Made by a program: the position numbers and the translations under genes. From Thalassococcus sp. S3 (GTDB lineage: Bacteria > Pseudomonadota > Alphaproteobacteria > Rhodobacterales > Rhodobacteraceae): 64,000 bases of DNA. The notes beneath the pieces were generated by a model. It ran no database searches and was not told the DNA's origin. It saw nothing but the letters and a program-made list of their open reading frames with translations. Shown here piece by piece: positions 34,073 to 41,927 of this stretch (position 1 is its first letter; every line of letters starts with the position of its first letter). Location: positions 1,178,001 to 1,242,000 of the forward strand of contig NZ_CP022303.1 of NCBI RefSeq assembly GCF_004216475.1, written 5' to 3'.

Positions 34073-36109
34073 ATGACTGAGAAAAACCTCAAACCGATTG
34101 CAAGCCAGGATCATGGCTATGCACGCAAAGCCTTTACCGACATCGCATTTGCGCGGGCCTTTGAACAGGCGGCTTGGGATCTCACGCAGATAAACCCGCC
34201 GCGCGTTCCGGGCTCGATGCATTTTTGCGCCGGTCAAGAAGCGGTTCCTTTCGGGGCCGCAGCGGGGCTTGGACCTGATGATCAGATAATTGCGACTTAT
34301 CGTGGGCACGGCTGGGCCCTGGCTTCAGGGTTGCCCGCACGCGCTGTCATGGCCGAGATCTGCCAAAAGGCCGAAGGGGTTAACGGTGGGCGCGGCGGCT
34401 CACCCTATATTATGGCACCCGACACCCGCTTTATCGGCGAAAACTCCATCGTCGGAGCGGGCACGACGATTGCGTGCGGCGTCGCCATGGCAAACCTCGC
34501 GCAAGAAAACGGGCGTGTGGTGATCGTCAGCATCGGGGATGGCGCGACCAATCAGGGCGCCGTGCATGAGGCCATGTCGTTTGCCGCGATCCGCGCGCTT
34601 CCGGTCATTTTTGTCGTTGAGAACAACGGCTGGGCCGAACTCACGCCTGCGCCTTCCATGCTCCGCGTCGACCGTGTCGCGCAGCGGGCGTCTAGCTACG
34701 GCATCCCGTCGGCCACCATCGATGGCAGCGACCCTATTGCTGTGCGCGACAGCATGGCCCTTGCCGCCGAACATGCGCGCAAAGGCGATGGTCCGAGCCT
34801 TCTGGAATTTCGCGTGCCACGGCTTTGGGGCCACTACAACCGCGACATTGAGCACTACCGCCCAAAGGCCGACAGGGCTGAAGCCGAAGCGCGCGACCCA
34901 TTGACGGTGTTCGGTGCGCGCATCGTGGCGTCCGGTATCATGACCGACACGGAGGTCGAGGCTCTTGTGGCCGAGCAAACGCAAGCCGCGCGCGAGATGA
35001 CCGAAGCGGTGATGGATGGCCCTGATCCTGATCCTCAAACTGCACTGGATCACGTGCTTGCCAAACCTTCTGCCGCTGATCCCGGACCAGTCCATGAAAC
35101 GGTCGAACTGAAATACATCGACGCCGTCAATCGCGCTTTGCGCACAGCCTTGGAACAGGACGAAGCCGTCCTGGTCTATGGCGAAGACGTGGGCAATGGG
35201 GGCGGGATCTTCGGCGGCAGCCGGTACCTTCAGCGCGATTTTGGTGCGGCGCGTGTCTTTGATACGCCCATCGCCGAAAATGCCATTCTCGGCTCTGCCG
35301 TGGGGGCAGCGATGTGCGGAATGAAGCCCGTCGTTGAGATTATGTGGGCCGATTTCCTTTTCGTGGCGCTCGACCAGATCGTCAATCAGGCCGCGAACAT
35401 CCGCTACCTCACGCAGGGTAAGGTTGGCTGCCCGATGGTTGTGCGCACGCAGCAGGGGGTGACGCCGGGCTCCTGCGCACAGCATTCACAGTCTGTCGAG
35501 GCACTGCTGGCCCATGTCCCGGGCATCAAGGTTGGCCTCGCCGCCACGCCGGGCGATGCCTACGCGATGCTACGCGCCGCCATCGACGATCCAGATCCCG
35601 CGGTCGTTATCGAGGCGCGCGGCCTTTACCAAACGAAAGGTGAGGTCTTGCTGACGGACGGATCTGAAGGCGTCGGCAAGGCCAAGCTGCGCCGCGAAGG
35701 CTCGGACATCGCCCTGATAACTTGGGGGACGATGTTGCCGCACGTTCTGGACGCGGCCGAGACGCTGGCTGGCGCGGGTGTCGAGGCATCGGTTCTCGAC
35801 CTGCGCTGGCTCAACCCGCTCGACGAAACCGCCCTGGTCGACGTAGTCCGCGCCGCCGGGGCGCGCGCCCTGATCGTGCACGAAGCAGTCCGGACAGGCG
35901 GCTTCGCTGGTGAGATCGCCCTACGCCTAACGGAGCTCCTTAAGGATGAGGGGCTTTCGCTTGATATCCGCAGGCATACCACACCGGATGTGCGGATGCC
36001 GTCCTCAGCTATTCTGCAGGCGGCGCTGTTACCATCTGGCGAAAACATCGCAGAGTTTGCGCGCGACATGCTCGAGCATGGATCGGCTGAAGCAAGCGAT
36101 GCCGCCTGA
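34073..36109 (+). CDS. fused alpha-beta E1 component of a thiamine-dependent 2-oxoacid dehydrogenase
   Basis: 678 residues. Residues 1-330 form the E1 alpha domain: INPPRVPGSMHFCAGQEAVP, YRGHGWALASG, and the thiamine diphosphate motif GDGATNQGAVHEAMSFAAI ending in NN. From about 345 the E1 beta domain follows: LVYGEDVGNGGGIFGGS, DTPIAENAILGSAVGAAMCG, EIMWADFLFVALDQIVNQAA and DLRWLNPLDETALV. Fusion of the two chains is found in some branched-chain, acetoin-type and uncharacterised oxoacid dehydrogenases. No E2 or E3 gene lies beside it, so it would need partners from elsewhere or act as a stand-alone decarboxylase/ligase. Its stop overlaps the next ATG by 1 nt. Confidence 0.9.
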   Translation: MTEKNLKPIASQDHGYARKAFTDIAFARAFEQAAWDLTQINPPRVPGSMHFCAGQEAVPFGAAAGLGPDDQIIATYRGHGWALASGLPARAVMAEICQKAEGVNGGRGGSPYIMAPDTRFIGENSIVGAGTTIACGVAMANLAQENGRVVIVSIGDGATNQGAVHEAMSFAAIRALPVIFVVENNGWAELTPAPSMLRVDRVAQRASSYGIPSATIDGSDPIAVRDSMALAAEHARKGDGPSLLEFRVPRLWGHYNRDIEHYRPKADRAEAEARDPLTVFGARIVASGIMTDTEVEALVAEQTQAAREMTEAVMDGPDPDPQTALDHVLAKPSAADPGPVHETVELKYIDAVNRALRTALEQDEAVLVYGEDVGNGGGIFGGSRYLQRDFGAARVFDTPIAENAILGSAVGAAMCGMKPVVEIMWADFLFVALDQIVNQAANIRYLTQGKVGCPMVVRTQQGVTPGSCAQHSQSVEALLAHVPGIKVGLAATPGDAYAMLRAAIDDPDPAVVIEARGLYQTKGEVLLTDGSEGVGKAKLRREGSDIALITWGTMLPHVLDAAETLAGAGVEASVLDLRWLNPLDETALVDVVRAAGARALIVHEAVRTGGFAGEIALRLTELLKDEGLSLDIRRHTTPDVRMPSSAILQAALLPSGENIAEFARDMLEHGSAEASDAA

Positions 36110-36657
36110 TGACACTGCATGTTTCAATCCAAGCCGCGATGCAACGATACGAACTTGTCGGCACGCAAACCGTCCTGACAGCGGGAACTCTTGCGTCAGC
36201 GTCCATGCCAAAGACACTCTTGGGCAAAGATGGACTTGATAGCTCGAACCGGTGGCGGACGGTCGGTGCCACGTCTAGCCTCTTTGGTTCCGGTGCGTTG
36301 CCACAGGTCGAGGTCATTGACCACTCCTACCCACGCCTCGATGGCGTGACGCTCGCCGAGCAGATGGCCATCACGGCAGGCTTTGGCGCTGACGATGTGC
36401 CCCGCAGGATCTGGCCTGCCTTTTCGGCATTCCCCGAACTCATCTCGGCCCGCCACGAGGCTTCGGCGCGCACGGCCCATGCGGTTCAGGTGCTCACAAC
36501 TGTAGCGATCGCATTTCTCAAGCGGCCCGATATCATCCTGCTGGACGCGGCATGGTGGGCCGAAGCCCAACGCGACCTGCCAAATGCGCGGCGGCGTCTT
36601 CGGCAATTTGCGGAAGAAATGGGGCTGGCGATTTCGATCTTGGCCGACGGCTCCTGA
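36109..36657 (+). CDS. uncharacterised protein with Walker-B-like segment
   Basis: 182 residues beginning at the ATG that overlaps the E1 stop (TGATG), so it is translationally coupled. KRPDIILLDAAWWAEAQRDL near the end is reminiscent of the Walker B/D-loop region of ABC ATPases, but there is no P-loop or LSGGQ signature, so ATP binding is doubtful. The first 60 residues hold strands around TQTVLTAGTLASASMP. I do not recognise the family. Position between E1 and coxG suggests an accessory role in the same pathway, perhaps a degenerate ATPase scaffold. The codon bias resembles its neighbours. Confidence 0.7.
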   Translation: MTLHVSIQAAMQRYELVGTQTVLTAGTLASASMPKTLLGKDGLDSSNRWRTVGATSSLFGSGALPQVEVIDHSYPRLDGVTLAEQMAITAGFGADDVPRRIWPAFSAFPELISARHEASARTAHAVQVLTTVAIAFLKRPDIILLDAAWWAEAQRDLPNARRRLRQFAEEMGLAISILADGS

Positions 36658-36693
36658 CCCAAAAGAACCAGACTAAACAAGGGAGGAAGAAGT

Positions 36694-37167
36694 ATGCACT
36701 TTACGAACGAACGGATTGTGAACGCCCCGATAGAGGTCGTTTGGGCCGGTTTGAACGACGTGGAGGTCCTGCGCGATTGCATCCCGGGCTGTGAAGCACT
36801 CAATCGCGAGGCCGATGATACATTTAGCGGCCGCCTACGGCTCAAGATCGGGCCGGTCTCCGTCCGACTGAGCGGCGAGGTCCATCTCTCAGACGTTGAA
36901 GTGCCGCATAGGCTTCGCCTCAATGGCAAAGGGACTGGTGTCATGGGCATCGCCAAAGGCGGGGCCGATGTGGTTCTGACACCAGAGCCCGACGGGATGA
37001 CACGACTGGGCTATGACGCCAACGTCGATGTCGGCGGGAAAATCGCACAACTTGGGTCCCGGCTTATCGGTTCAACAGCCAACAAGCTCGCTGCGCAATT
37101 CTTCGACAGCTTCGGTGCCACAGTGGAAGCTGAAACGGAGACTGTAAAGGTCGTGAACGCGCGCTGA
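36694..37167 (+). CDS. coxG: CoxG-like SRPBCC protein
   Basis: 157 residues, GGGAGG before the ATG. NERIVNAPIEVVWAGLNDVE and DCIPGCEALNREADDTFSG are the hallmark opening of the CoxG family. LRLKIGPVSVRLSGEV, KGTGVMGIAKGGADVVL and AQLGSRLIGSTANKLAAQFF follow. CoxG proteins are helix-grip proteins encoded with CO-dehydrogenase-type molybdenum hydroxylases and thought to help membrane recruitment or maturation of the large enzyme. Its location seven genes from the hydroxylase subunits ties the two halves of this cluster together. Confidence 0.9.
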   Translation: MHFTNERIVNAPIEVVWAGLNDVEVLRDCIPGCEALNREADDTFSGRLRLKIGPVSVRLSGEVHLSDVEVPHRLRLNGKGTGVMGIAKGGADVVLTPEPDGMTRLGYDANVDVGGKIAQLGSRLIGSTANKLAAQFFDSFGATVEAETETVKVVNAR

Positions 37168-37211
37168 CGGATTACGACGAGGCTGGACCCAAAAGTGTAT
37201 AGGAGGAGATC

Positions 37212-37493
37212 ATGCCAGAAGGTCAACGATTGAGCTCGGCTGACCGTGCCGCCGTCTTAAGTGGTTTGATCGACGGTCGTAGTATTGCTGAAGTGGCATT
37301 CGAAATTGGCGAGAGCGATGACATTTTGAACGAGGCAGTGGCCGACGCCCTGAATTCTCTGTGCAATGCGCTTCAGCCGAACGGTATAGGAGTGTCTGCT
37401 GTGAATTTGAATGAATTGATGCGGTTGCATCAAAGTCTTGGCGATCTGATCGGACAGTTTGACCTGCTGAGCGCAGTCGTAGCCGCTCGATAA
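37212..37493 (+). CDS. small hypothetical protein
   Basis: 93 residues with a very good ribosome-binding site (AGGAGGAG) 45 bp after coxG. It appears all-helical, with segments DRAAVLSGLIDGRSIAEVAF, ILNEAVADALNSLCNAL and NELMRLHQSLGDLIGQFDLL. No signal peptide, cysteines or recognised motif except one Cys at about residue 54. Family unknown. The position suggests the last gene of the E1-unknown-coxG transcript. Confidence 0.6.
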   Translation: MPEGQRLSSADRAAVLSGLIDGRSIAEVAFEIGESDDILNEAVADALNSLCNALQPNGIGVSAVNLNELMRLHQSLGDLIGQFDLLSAVVAAR

Positions 37494-37539
37494 CAAAAAT
37501 AACATAACACCGCTCTGCCACAGCGACAGCGGTAACGAC

Positions 37540-37740
37540 AACTCTAAGGATTATCGCGACCTGGAAGTCAGCGTTACATCGTCGTTCCGCCAATGTCCGC
37601 TATGCGTGCTGCATATGCAGCATTCGTCACACGCGTTGGAGGTCGGCTATGGGCCGTCCTCGATGTGTCTACCATGTCACGCCACTTCTGATGCTGCGTC
37701 ACCTCCGAGGTCGGCAATGAGCCCAATGTGCGTAATACTG
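37540..37740. repeat. degraded copy of dispersed intergenic repeat
   Basis: The block around CCGCCAATGTCCGCTATGCG, CTGCATATGCAGCAT and GGGCCGTCCTC resembles the block at 2435-2600. No coding potential is seen between the small protein at 37.2 kb and the LysR gene. Confidence 0.35.
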
Positions 37741-37767
37741 CGCTAGATATCGATGACCGCTTTGCCA

Positions 37768-38691
37768 TCAATGCGGTTTCTCGTCTTGCGCCTCCCATAC
37801 TGGCCTATTCCCAATCCGGTCGAGCAAAAAGTCCATGAACACGCGTACCTTTGCTGAGAGAACGTTGGTCTGCGGGTAGATAAGCCAGAGTGCAGTATCT
37901 GCCACGCAGGTGTAGTCGGGGAGAACGCGAACGAGTCGGCCGGAGGCAAGTTCTTGATGAACGCTCCAAAGGGAGTGTGGCGCGATGCCAGCACCGGCTA
38001 TCGTGGCGACCTTGTGGCTATGGCCGTCGTCAATGATCAAGTTGCAACGGCCTTGGCCGGGGTCAAAGTCAGCATGAGTCCGGTCATCTTTGACCATGGG
38101 GTGCGGCATATCATTTCCGAAGGCGACCAAGTGATGGTCTTGCAGGTCATCAGGTGTCCCTGGGTGTCCGTGTTCCGTCAGGTATCCCGGTGATGCGCAC
38201 AGAACGCGGGTGTCATCGGCCAGTTTACGGCCCCGCAGGCTGGAGTCCTCAAGAACCGCATTCCGCAGCGCTAGATCAAAACTCCCATCAATCAGGTCGA
38301 ATTGTTTGTCTGACAGCCGCATATCCAAACGCAGGTCCGGGTGATCTTTCGTGAAGTCCGGCAAGATCGGCGCGATGTAGAGTTGGGCGAATGTGCTGGG
38401 AGCAGTGAAGCGCAATGTGCCAGACACCCGTGCTGCGCCCTGGCCAAGTGCAGCACGGGCGGCGTCCTCACGGGCCACAATGTCTCTGGCATATGGCAAG
38501 AACTCCAGCCCCTCAGTCGAGAGTGCCACTTTCCTGGTGGACCGGTGAAGCAGGTCGGCCCCCACACTTTTCTCCAGTTTGCTCATCCAAGCACTGGCAA
38601 CTGATGGGGCCAGCCCAAGTTCCCGCCCGGCGGCGCTGATGTTCAGCTTGTCGGCAGCCAGCACAAAGAGGCGCAGGGTATCTGTTTCCAT
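37768..38691 (-). CDS. LysR family transcriptional regulator
   Basis: 307 residues from the ATG complementary to 38689-38691 (METDTLRLFVLAAD); an ATG nine codons earlier lies inside the inverted repeat and is less likely. The winged helix is clear: LNISAAGRELGLAPSVASAW, MSKLEKSVGADLLHRSTRKV and LSTEGLEFLPYARDIVA. The effector domain has GTLRFTAPSTFAQLYIAPIL, DLALRNAVLEDSSL and RVLCASPGYLTEHG, as in LysR regulators of the CrgA/PtrR-like subgroup. It is divergent from the DUF1330-CmcJ-LLM-SDR operon and likely controls it. The last residues run into Arg/His-rich sequence without clear family match. Confidence 0.9.
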   Translation of the reverse strand: METDTLRLFVLAADKLNISAAGRELGLAPSVASAWMSKLEKSVGADLLHRSTRKVALSTEGLEFLPYARDIVAREDAARAALGQGAARVSGTLRFTAPSTFAQLYIAPILPDFTKDHPDLRLDMRLSDKQFDLIDGSFDLALRNAVLEDSSLRGRKLADDTRVLCASPGYLTEHGHPGTPDDLQDHHLVAFGNDMPHPMVKDDRTHADFDPGQGRCNLIIDDGHSHKVATIAGAGIAPHSLWSVHQELASGRLVRVLPDYTCVADTALWLIYPQTNVLSAKVRVFMDFLLDRIGNRPVWEAQDEKPH

Positions 38692-38707
38692 GATTATATC
38701 CAAAACC

Positions 38708-38722
38708 GGAAATATCATTTCC
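38708..38722. promoter_or_regulatory. inverted repeat in the LysR divergent promoter
   Basis: GGAAAT, ATC, ATTTCC at 38708-38722 is a perfect inverted repeat with 6-bp arms, 17 bp upstream of the LysR start and 75 bp upstream of the first gene on the other strand. It is suitable as the LysR recognition site, inferred from position and symmetry. Confidence 0.5.
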
Positions 38723-38797
38723 GACTTGACCTAGTTTATTCAGGTTTTGCAATGCCTCATGTTTCCTGAAACCGACACATCAATCAGGAGACAAGCC

Positions 38798-39100
38798 ATG
38801 GCCTATTATTCCGTTCTTGCCGTTACGCCATCCAGCGAAGACTGGATTCCCGACTACCTGCCAACCGCAAACAAGCTGGTTGCAAAGCATGGTGGCAAGT
38901 ATCTGGCCCGCACCGCATCACACGAACAGGTGGAAGGCGGTGACCAAGCAGCCGCACTCCGCATCATTCTGGAGTGGCCCTCGAAAGAGGCGGCGATGAA
39001 CTTCATGGACGATCCTGAGTACAAGCCGCATCTCGATGCCCGGACCGCAGGATCAGAAAGCTACCACTTCGTGATCGAAGGCAAAGACGATCTCGCCTGA
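38798..39100 (+). CDS. DUF1330 family protein
   Basis: 100 residues from the ATG at 38798, preceded by CAGGAGACAAGCC. MAYYSVLAVTPSSEDWIPDY, LVAKHGGKYLARTASHEQVE, RIILEWPSKEAAMNFMDDPE and YKPHLDARTAGSES are the four conserved blocks of DUF1330 dimeric alpha/beta-barrel proteins. Their biochemical function is not established; some may be monooxygenase-like. It is the first gene of an operon opposite a LysR gene and is followed by a hairpin and then the CmcJ-like gene. Confidence 0.88.
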   Translation: MAYYSVLAVTPSSEDWIPDYLPTANKLVAKHGGKYLARTASHEQVEGGDQAAALRIILEWPSKEAAMNFMDDPEYKPHLDARTAGSESYHFVIEGKDDLA

Positions 39101-39112
39101 TGTCCTGATCTC

Positions 39113-39136
39113 GGCCCGGTGCAAAGGCATCGGGCC
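39113..39136 (+). terminator. intra-operon hairpin
   Basis: GGCCCGGTGC at 39113-39122 pairs with GCATCGGGCC at 39127-39136 with one mismatch and an AAAG loop, 13 bp after the DUF1330 stop. Only a weak T-rich tail follows, so it may attenuate or stabilise the transcript and need not end it. Confidence 0.45.
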
Positions 39137-39158
39137 TGTTGCAACGAGGACAATCAAC

Positions 39159-39941
39159 ATGTCACGTACTGCAACGGTAAATCACCATGTTCACGCCTCT
39201 GAGCGGCAAGCCTACCATATTGATGCGGGTGGCGTTGCGGGGAAGATCATCCCGCCAGAGCACGATCTGACCGAAGTCCAACTGACGGATGTTCGTCGCG
39301 ATGGCGGTGTGAGTTTCGAACACGACAGTGTTGGATTCCTGACAGCCCCTTCGACCGTGAGCGCCTTCGATCAAGACCGTGCTTGGCAAGACGCCTATGA
39401 TCATGAACTCACGACCTTGCTCAAACGTGAAGCGGGCACAACCGAGGTCATCATCTTTGACCATACCGTGCGCATCGACGATCCTAAGGCAAAACGCAAA
39501 CCTGCCCGCAATGTGCACAGCGACTACAGCCCCGAAGGTGCACAGGGGCGGCTGATCGACATACTGGGTGAGGCCAAAGCTGCTGAATGGTCAAGCGGAT
39601 ATTACGGCTTCATCAATGTGTGGCGTCCGGTGGGGCACCCGATCAACTCGGCACCTCTGGGCTTTGTGCGCCCCTCCAGTGTGTCCGACAAAGACTGGCT
39701 TTTGCTCGACCTGATTTACCCCGACCGGCGGGGGCACATCATGGGGCTGGTTGGAAACCCGAACCACGAATGGGTGTATCAATCCCGTATGACGCCGGAC
39801 GAGGTGGCGATGTTTAATATCTACGACAACCGAGGGAGGCCGTCAGTGGCTCATTCGGCGCTGGACATGATCGAAGACCCGACGATCACCACAGTCCGGC
39901 GAAGCATCGAGAGCCGCACTTTGGTGCGCTATGGAGAGTGA
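39159..39941 (+). CDS. CmcJ/NvfI-like oxidoreductase
   Basis: 260 residues, start after AACGAGGAC. FEHDSVGFLTAPSTVSAF, VIIFDHTVRIDD, RNVHSDYSPEGAQGRLIDIL, YGFINVWRPVGHPINSAPLG and EWVYQSRMTPDEVAMFNIYD are the conserved blocks of the CmcJ/AsqJ-type family. Its members are known from fungal and bacterial secondary metabolism (methoxylation, hydroxylation, ring closure). The HSDYS histidine and aspartate and the later His may form an iron site as in related Fe/2-oxoglutarate enzymes, though this family does not always keep the full facial triad. Its job here is unknown; it is co-transcribed with an LLM oxidoreductase and an SDR. Confidence 0.82.
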   Translation: MSRTATVNHHVHASERQAYHIDAGGVAGKIIPPEHDLTEVQLTDVRRDGGVSFEHDSVGFLTAPSTVSAFDQDRAWQDAYDHELTTLLKREAGTTEVIIFDHTVRIDDPKAKRKPARNVHSDYSPEGAQGRLIDILGEAKAAEWSSGYYGFINVWRPVGHPINSAPLGFVRPSSVSDKDWLLLDLIYPDRRGHIMGLVGNPNHEWVYQSRMTPDEVAMFNIYDNRGRPSVAHSALDMIEDPTITTVRRSIESRTLVRYGE

Positions 39942-39942
39942 A

Positions 39943-40944
39943 ATGGTAGACACACAAGTGATGCTGGACACAGCAACACCCATGGCATTCCCGTCGCTGA
40001 ACCGAGCGTACAATACCGTGTTCCGACCGGGCGACCTGACCGTTGGTCTGGTTGTCCCACTGGAGGCTCATCAGAGTAGCCCGGTGCCGGATATGAGCCG
40101 CCATGTGGAACGGGCGCGGATGGCCGACGAGTTGGGCTTCGCCGCTTTGTGGCTACGTGACGTGCCGTTTAACGTGCCGACATTCGGCGATGCGGGTCAG
40201 ACATTCGATCCCTTTGTCTATCTTGGCCTGTTATCTGGTGTGACTCGCAATATCGCCCTCGGCGTCGCAAGCATCATCTTGCCACTGCGCCATCCGGCCC
40301 ATGTGGCCAAGGCAGCTGCCTCTGCCGACCAGCTATCAGGTGGGCGTCTGTTGCTGGGCGTCGCATCTGGCGACCGTCCCGAAGAATACCCAGCCCTTGG
40401 CATGGGTTTCCCTGACCGAGGAGACAGGTTCCGCGAAAGTCTGGACTACATCCGTGCCATGGCCGCCGAGTATCCTACCTACACCGGCGGCCATGGAACC
40501 CTGAGCGGGTCGATGGATATGCTGCCTAAACCTGCAAGTGGACGAGTGCCGATCATTATCACAGGTGGCTCACAGCAGAACCCAGACTGGGTTGCATCAC
40601 ATGGTGATGCCTGGATGACGTATCCACGGGACATCACATCACAGGCGCAGGTGGTGAAGGATTATCGTTTGCGCGGGGCAAATGCTGGTGCAGAGACAAA
40701 ACCGGTTATGCAGTCGCTCTATGTCGATCTTGTCTCAGAAGACGATGCAGGGCCGACGCCAATCCATCTAGGGTTCCGCTCAGGCGTTACGTTTCTGAAT
40801 GGTTTTCTCGGGTCTTTGCGTGACCACGGCATCAACCATGTCGCCCTGAACCTGCGGTTTAACCAAGCCGACATCGAAGACACTATGAAGCGCCTCGCCG
40901 ACGAGGTGCTTCCAGAGTTTCCAACAGAAAAGAGCACACGATGA
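39943..40944 (+). CDS. LLM class flavin-dependent oxidoreductase
   Basis: 333 residues from the ATG at 39943 with GGAG at 6 nt. It shows the bacterial luciferase-like barrel: MADELGFAALWLRDVPFNVP, FDPFVYLGLLSGVTRNIALG, HPAHVAKAAASADQLSGGRL and LLGVASGDRPEEYPALGMGF, then IIITGGSQQNPDWVASHGDA. The length and HVERARMADEL start fit the TIGR03571 subgroup. Such enzymes use reduced flavin to oxidise or monooxygenate small substrates. Its stop overlaps the SDR start (ATGA). Substrate unknown. Confidence 0.88.
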   Translation: MVDTQVMLDTATPMAFPSLNRAYNTVFRPGDLTVGLVVPLEAHQSSPVPDMSRHVERARMADELGFAALWLRDVPFNVPTFGDAGQTFDPFVYLGLLSGVTRNIALGVASIILPLRHPAHVAKAAASADQLSGGRLLLGVASGDRPEEYPALGMGFPDRGDRFRESLDYIRAMAAEYPTYTGGHGTLSGSMDMLPKPASGRVPIIITGGSQQNPDWVASHGDAWMTYPRDITSQAQVVKDYRLRGANAGAETKPVMQSLYVDLVSEDDAGPTPIHLGFRSGVTFLNGFLGSLRDHGINHVALNLRFNQADIEDTMKRLADEVLPEFPTEKSTR

Positions 40945-41705
40945 ACAAAACCATTCTCATCACCGGATCAACCGACGGCATCGGCCTTCTGACGGCCAAG
41001 ACTCTCGCTGACATGGGTCACACGGTCATTCTACATGGTCGAAGTGCGGACAAACTGGAGGCCGCAGCGAAGGAACTTGGGGTCAATGTTGCTACCTATC
41101 AGGCCGACCTATCGTCACTGGAAGAAACGGCCAAACTCGCTGAGGCGGTCAAAGCGAACCACGACTGCATCGATGTTCTTATCAACAATGCTGGGGTGTA
41201 CAAAACCTCGAATCCAATTCTGCCCAACGGTCAGGATGTGCGGTTCGTGGTGAACACACTTGCGCCGCATGTTCTGACCAAGGCGCTGCTGCCGATCATT
41301 CCTAGCAGTGGCCGTATCATCAATCTGTCGTCCGCCGCGCAGTCCCCAGTCGATTTGGCGGCCTTGGCCGGAGACAAGCACCTCGACGACATGGGGGCCT
41401 ACGCACAAAGCAAACGCGGCATCGCCTTGTGGTCGGCTCAGATGGCGGCCACACACCCTGACGGCCCAGCCTTTATCGCCGTCAATCCAGGCTCCCTTCT
41501 AGCGTCCAAGATGGTCAAGGAGGGGTTCGGCGTCGCTGGAAATGACTTGCAGATCGGCGCTGACATCCTCTGCCGACTTTCGCTGGATGACGACTTCATG
41601 GATGCATCTGGCCGCTATTGGGACAACGATGCCGGTCGCTTCGGTCATATCGACTTGGGGCAGGCTGAGAGCGTAGCCGAGGCTATCGCGTCACTGGCAG
41701 ATTGA
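40941..41705 (+). CDS. SDR family oxidoreductase
   Basis: 254 residues starting in the ATGA overlap with the LLM gene. TILITGSTDGIGLLTAKTLA (cofactor turn), HGRSADKL (NADP-type Arg-Ser after strand two), NNAGVYKT, LSSAAQSPVD (Ser), YAQSKRG (Tyr, Lys) and NPGSLLASKMV make it a complete classical SDR. The long insert around the active site and overall shape resemble retinol dehydrogenase-like SDRs. It is the last gene of the LysR-controlled operon; a decayed IS110 element begins about 200 bp downstream. Confidence 0.9.
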   Translation: MNKTILITGSTDGIGLLTAKTLADMGHTVILHGRSADKLEAAAKELGVNVATYQADLSSLEETAKLAEAVKANHDCIDVLINNAGVYKTSNPILPNGQDVRFVVNTLAPHVLTKALLPIIPSSGRIINLSSAAQSPVDLAALAGDKHLDDMGAYAQSKRGIALWSAQMAATHPDGPAFIAVNPGSLLASKMVKEGFGVAGNDLQIGADILCRLSLDDDFMDASGRYWDNDAGRFGHIDLGQAESVAEAIASLAD

Positions 41706-41779
41706 GTGGCTGGTAAGTGGGGAAGCAAACCTGACCCCAGGATCGTCAGCAGACAGCATTATCTACGAGTTCAAACCAC

Positions 41780-41840
41780 CCAAGTTCTTGCAGCTGCAGC
41801 GAATGGAGGAAATGCGGGTTGCAACTGCAGTATCCCGACT
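41780..41840. repeat. dispersed intergenic repeat copy
   Basis: TTGCAGCTGCAGCGAA at 41789-41804 matches TTGCAACTGCAGCGAA at 2435-2450 in 15 of 16 bases. It lies between the SDR operon and the IS110 gene, and nothing else is recognised here. Confidence 0.4.
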
Positions 41841-41927
41841 TCCTATCCAAGGTCCGGTAATGGGATGTACCGGCTGCTTCATCCAGCGGGTTAGGCTTTG
41901 CCTATTTCTGCAAACCGGAGAAGTAGC

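Noticed and set aside
34400..35485. 361-codon reverse-strand open frame over the E1 gene
   Set aside because: Antisense shadow; the E1 thiamine and beta-domain motifs on the + strand are unambiguous.
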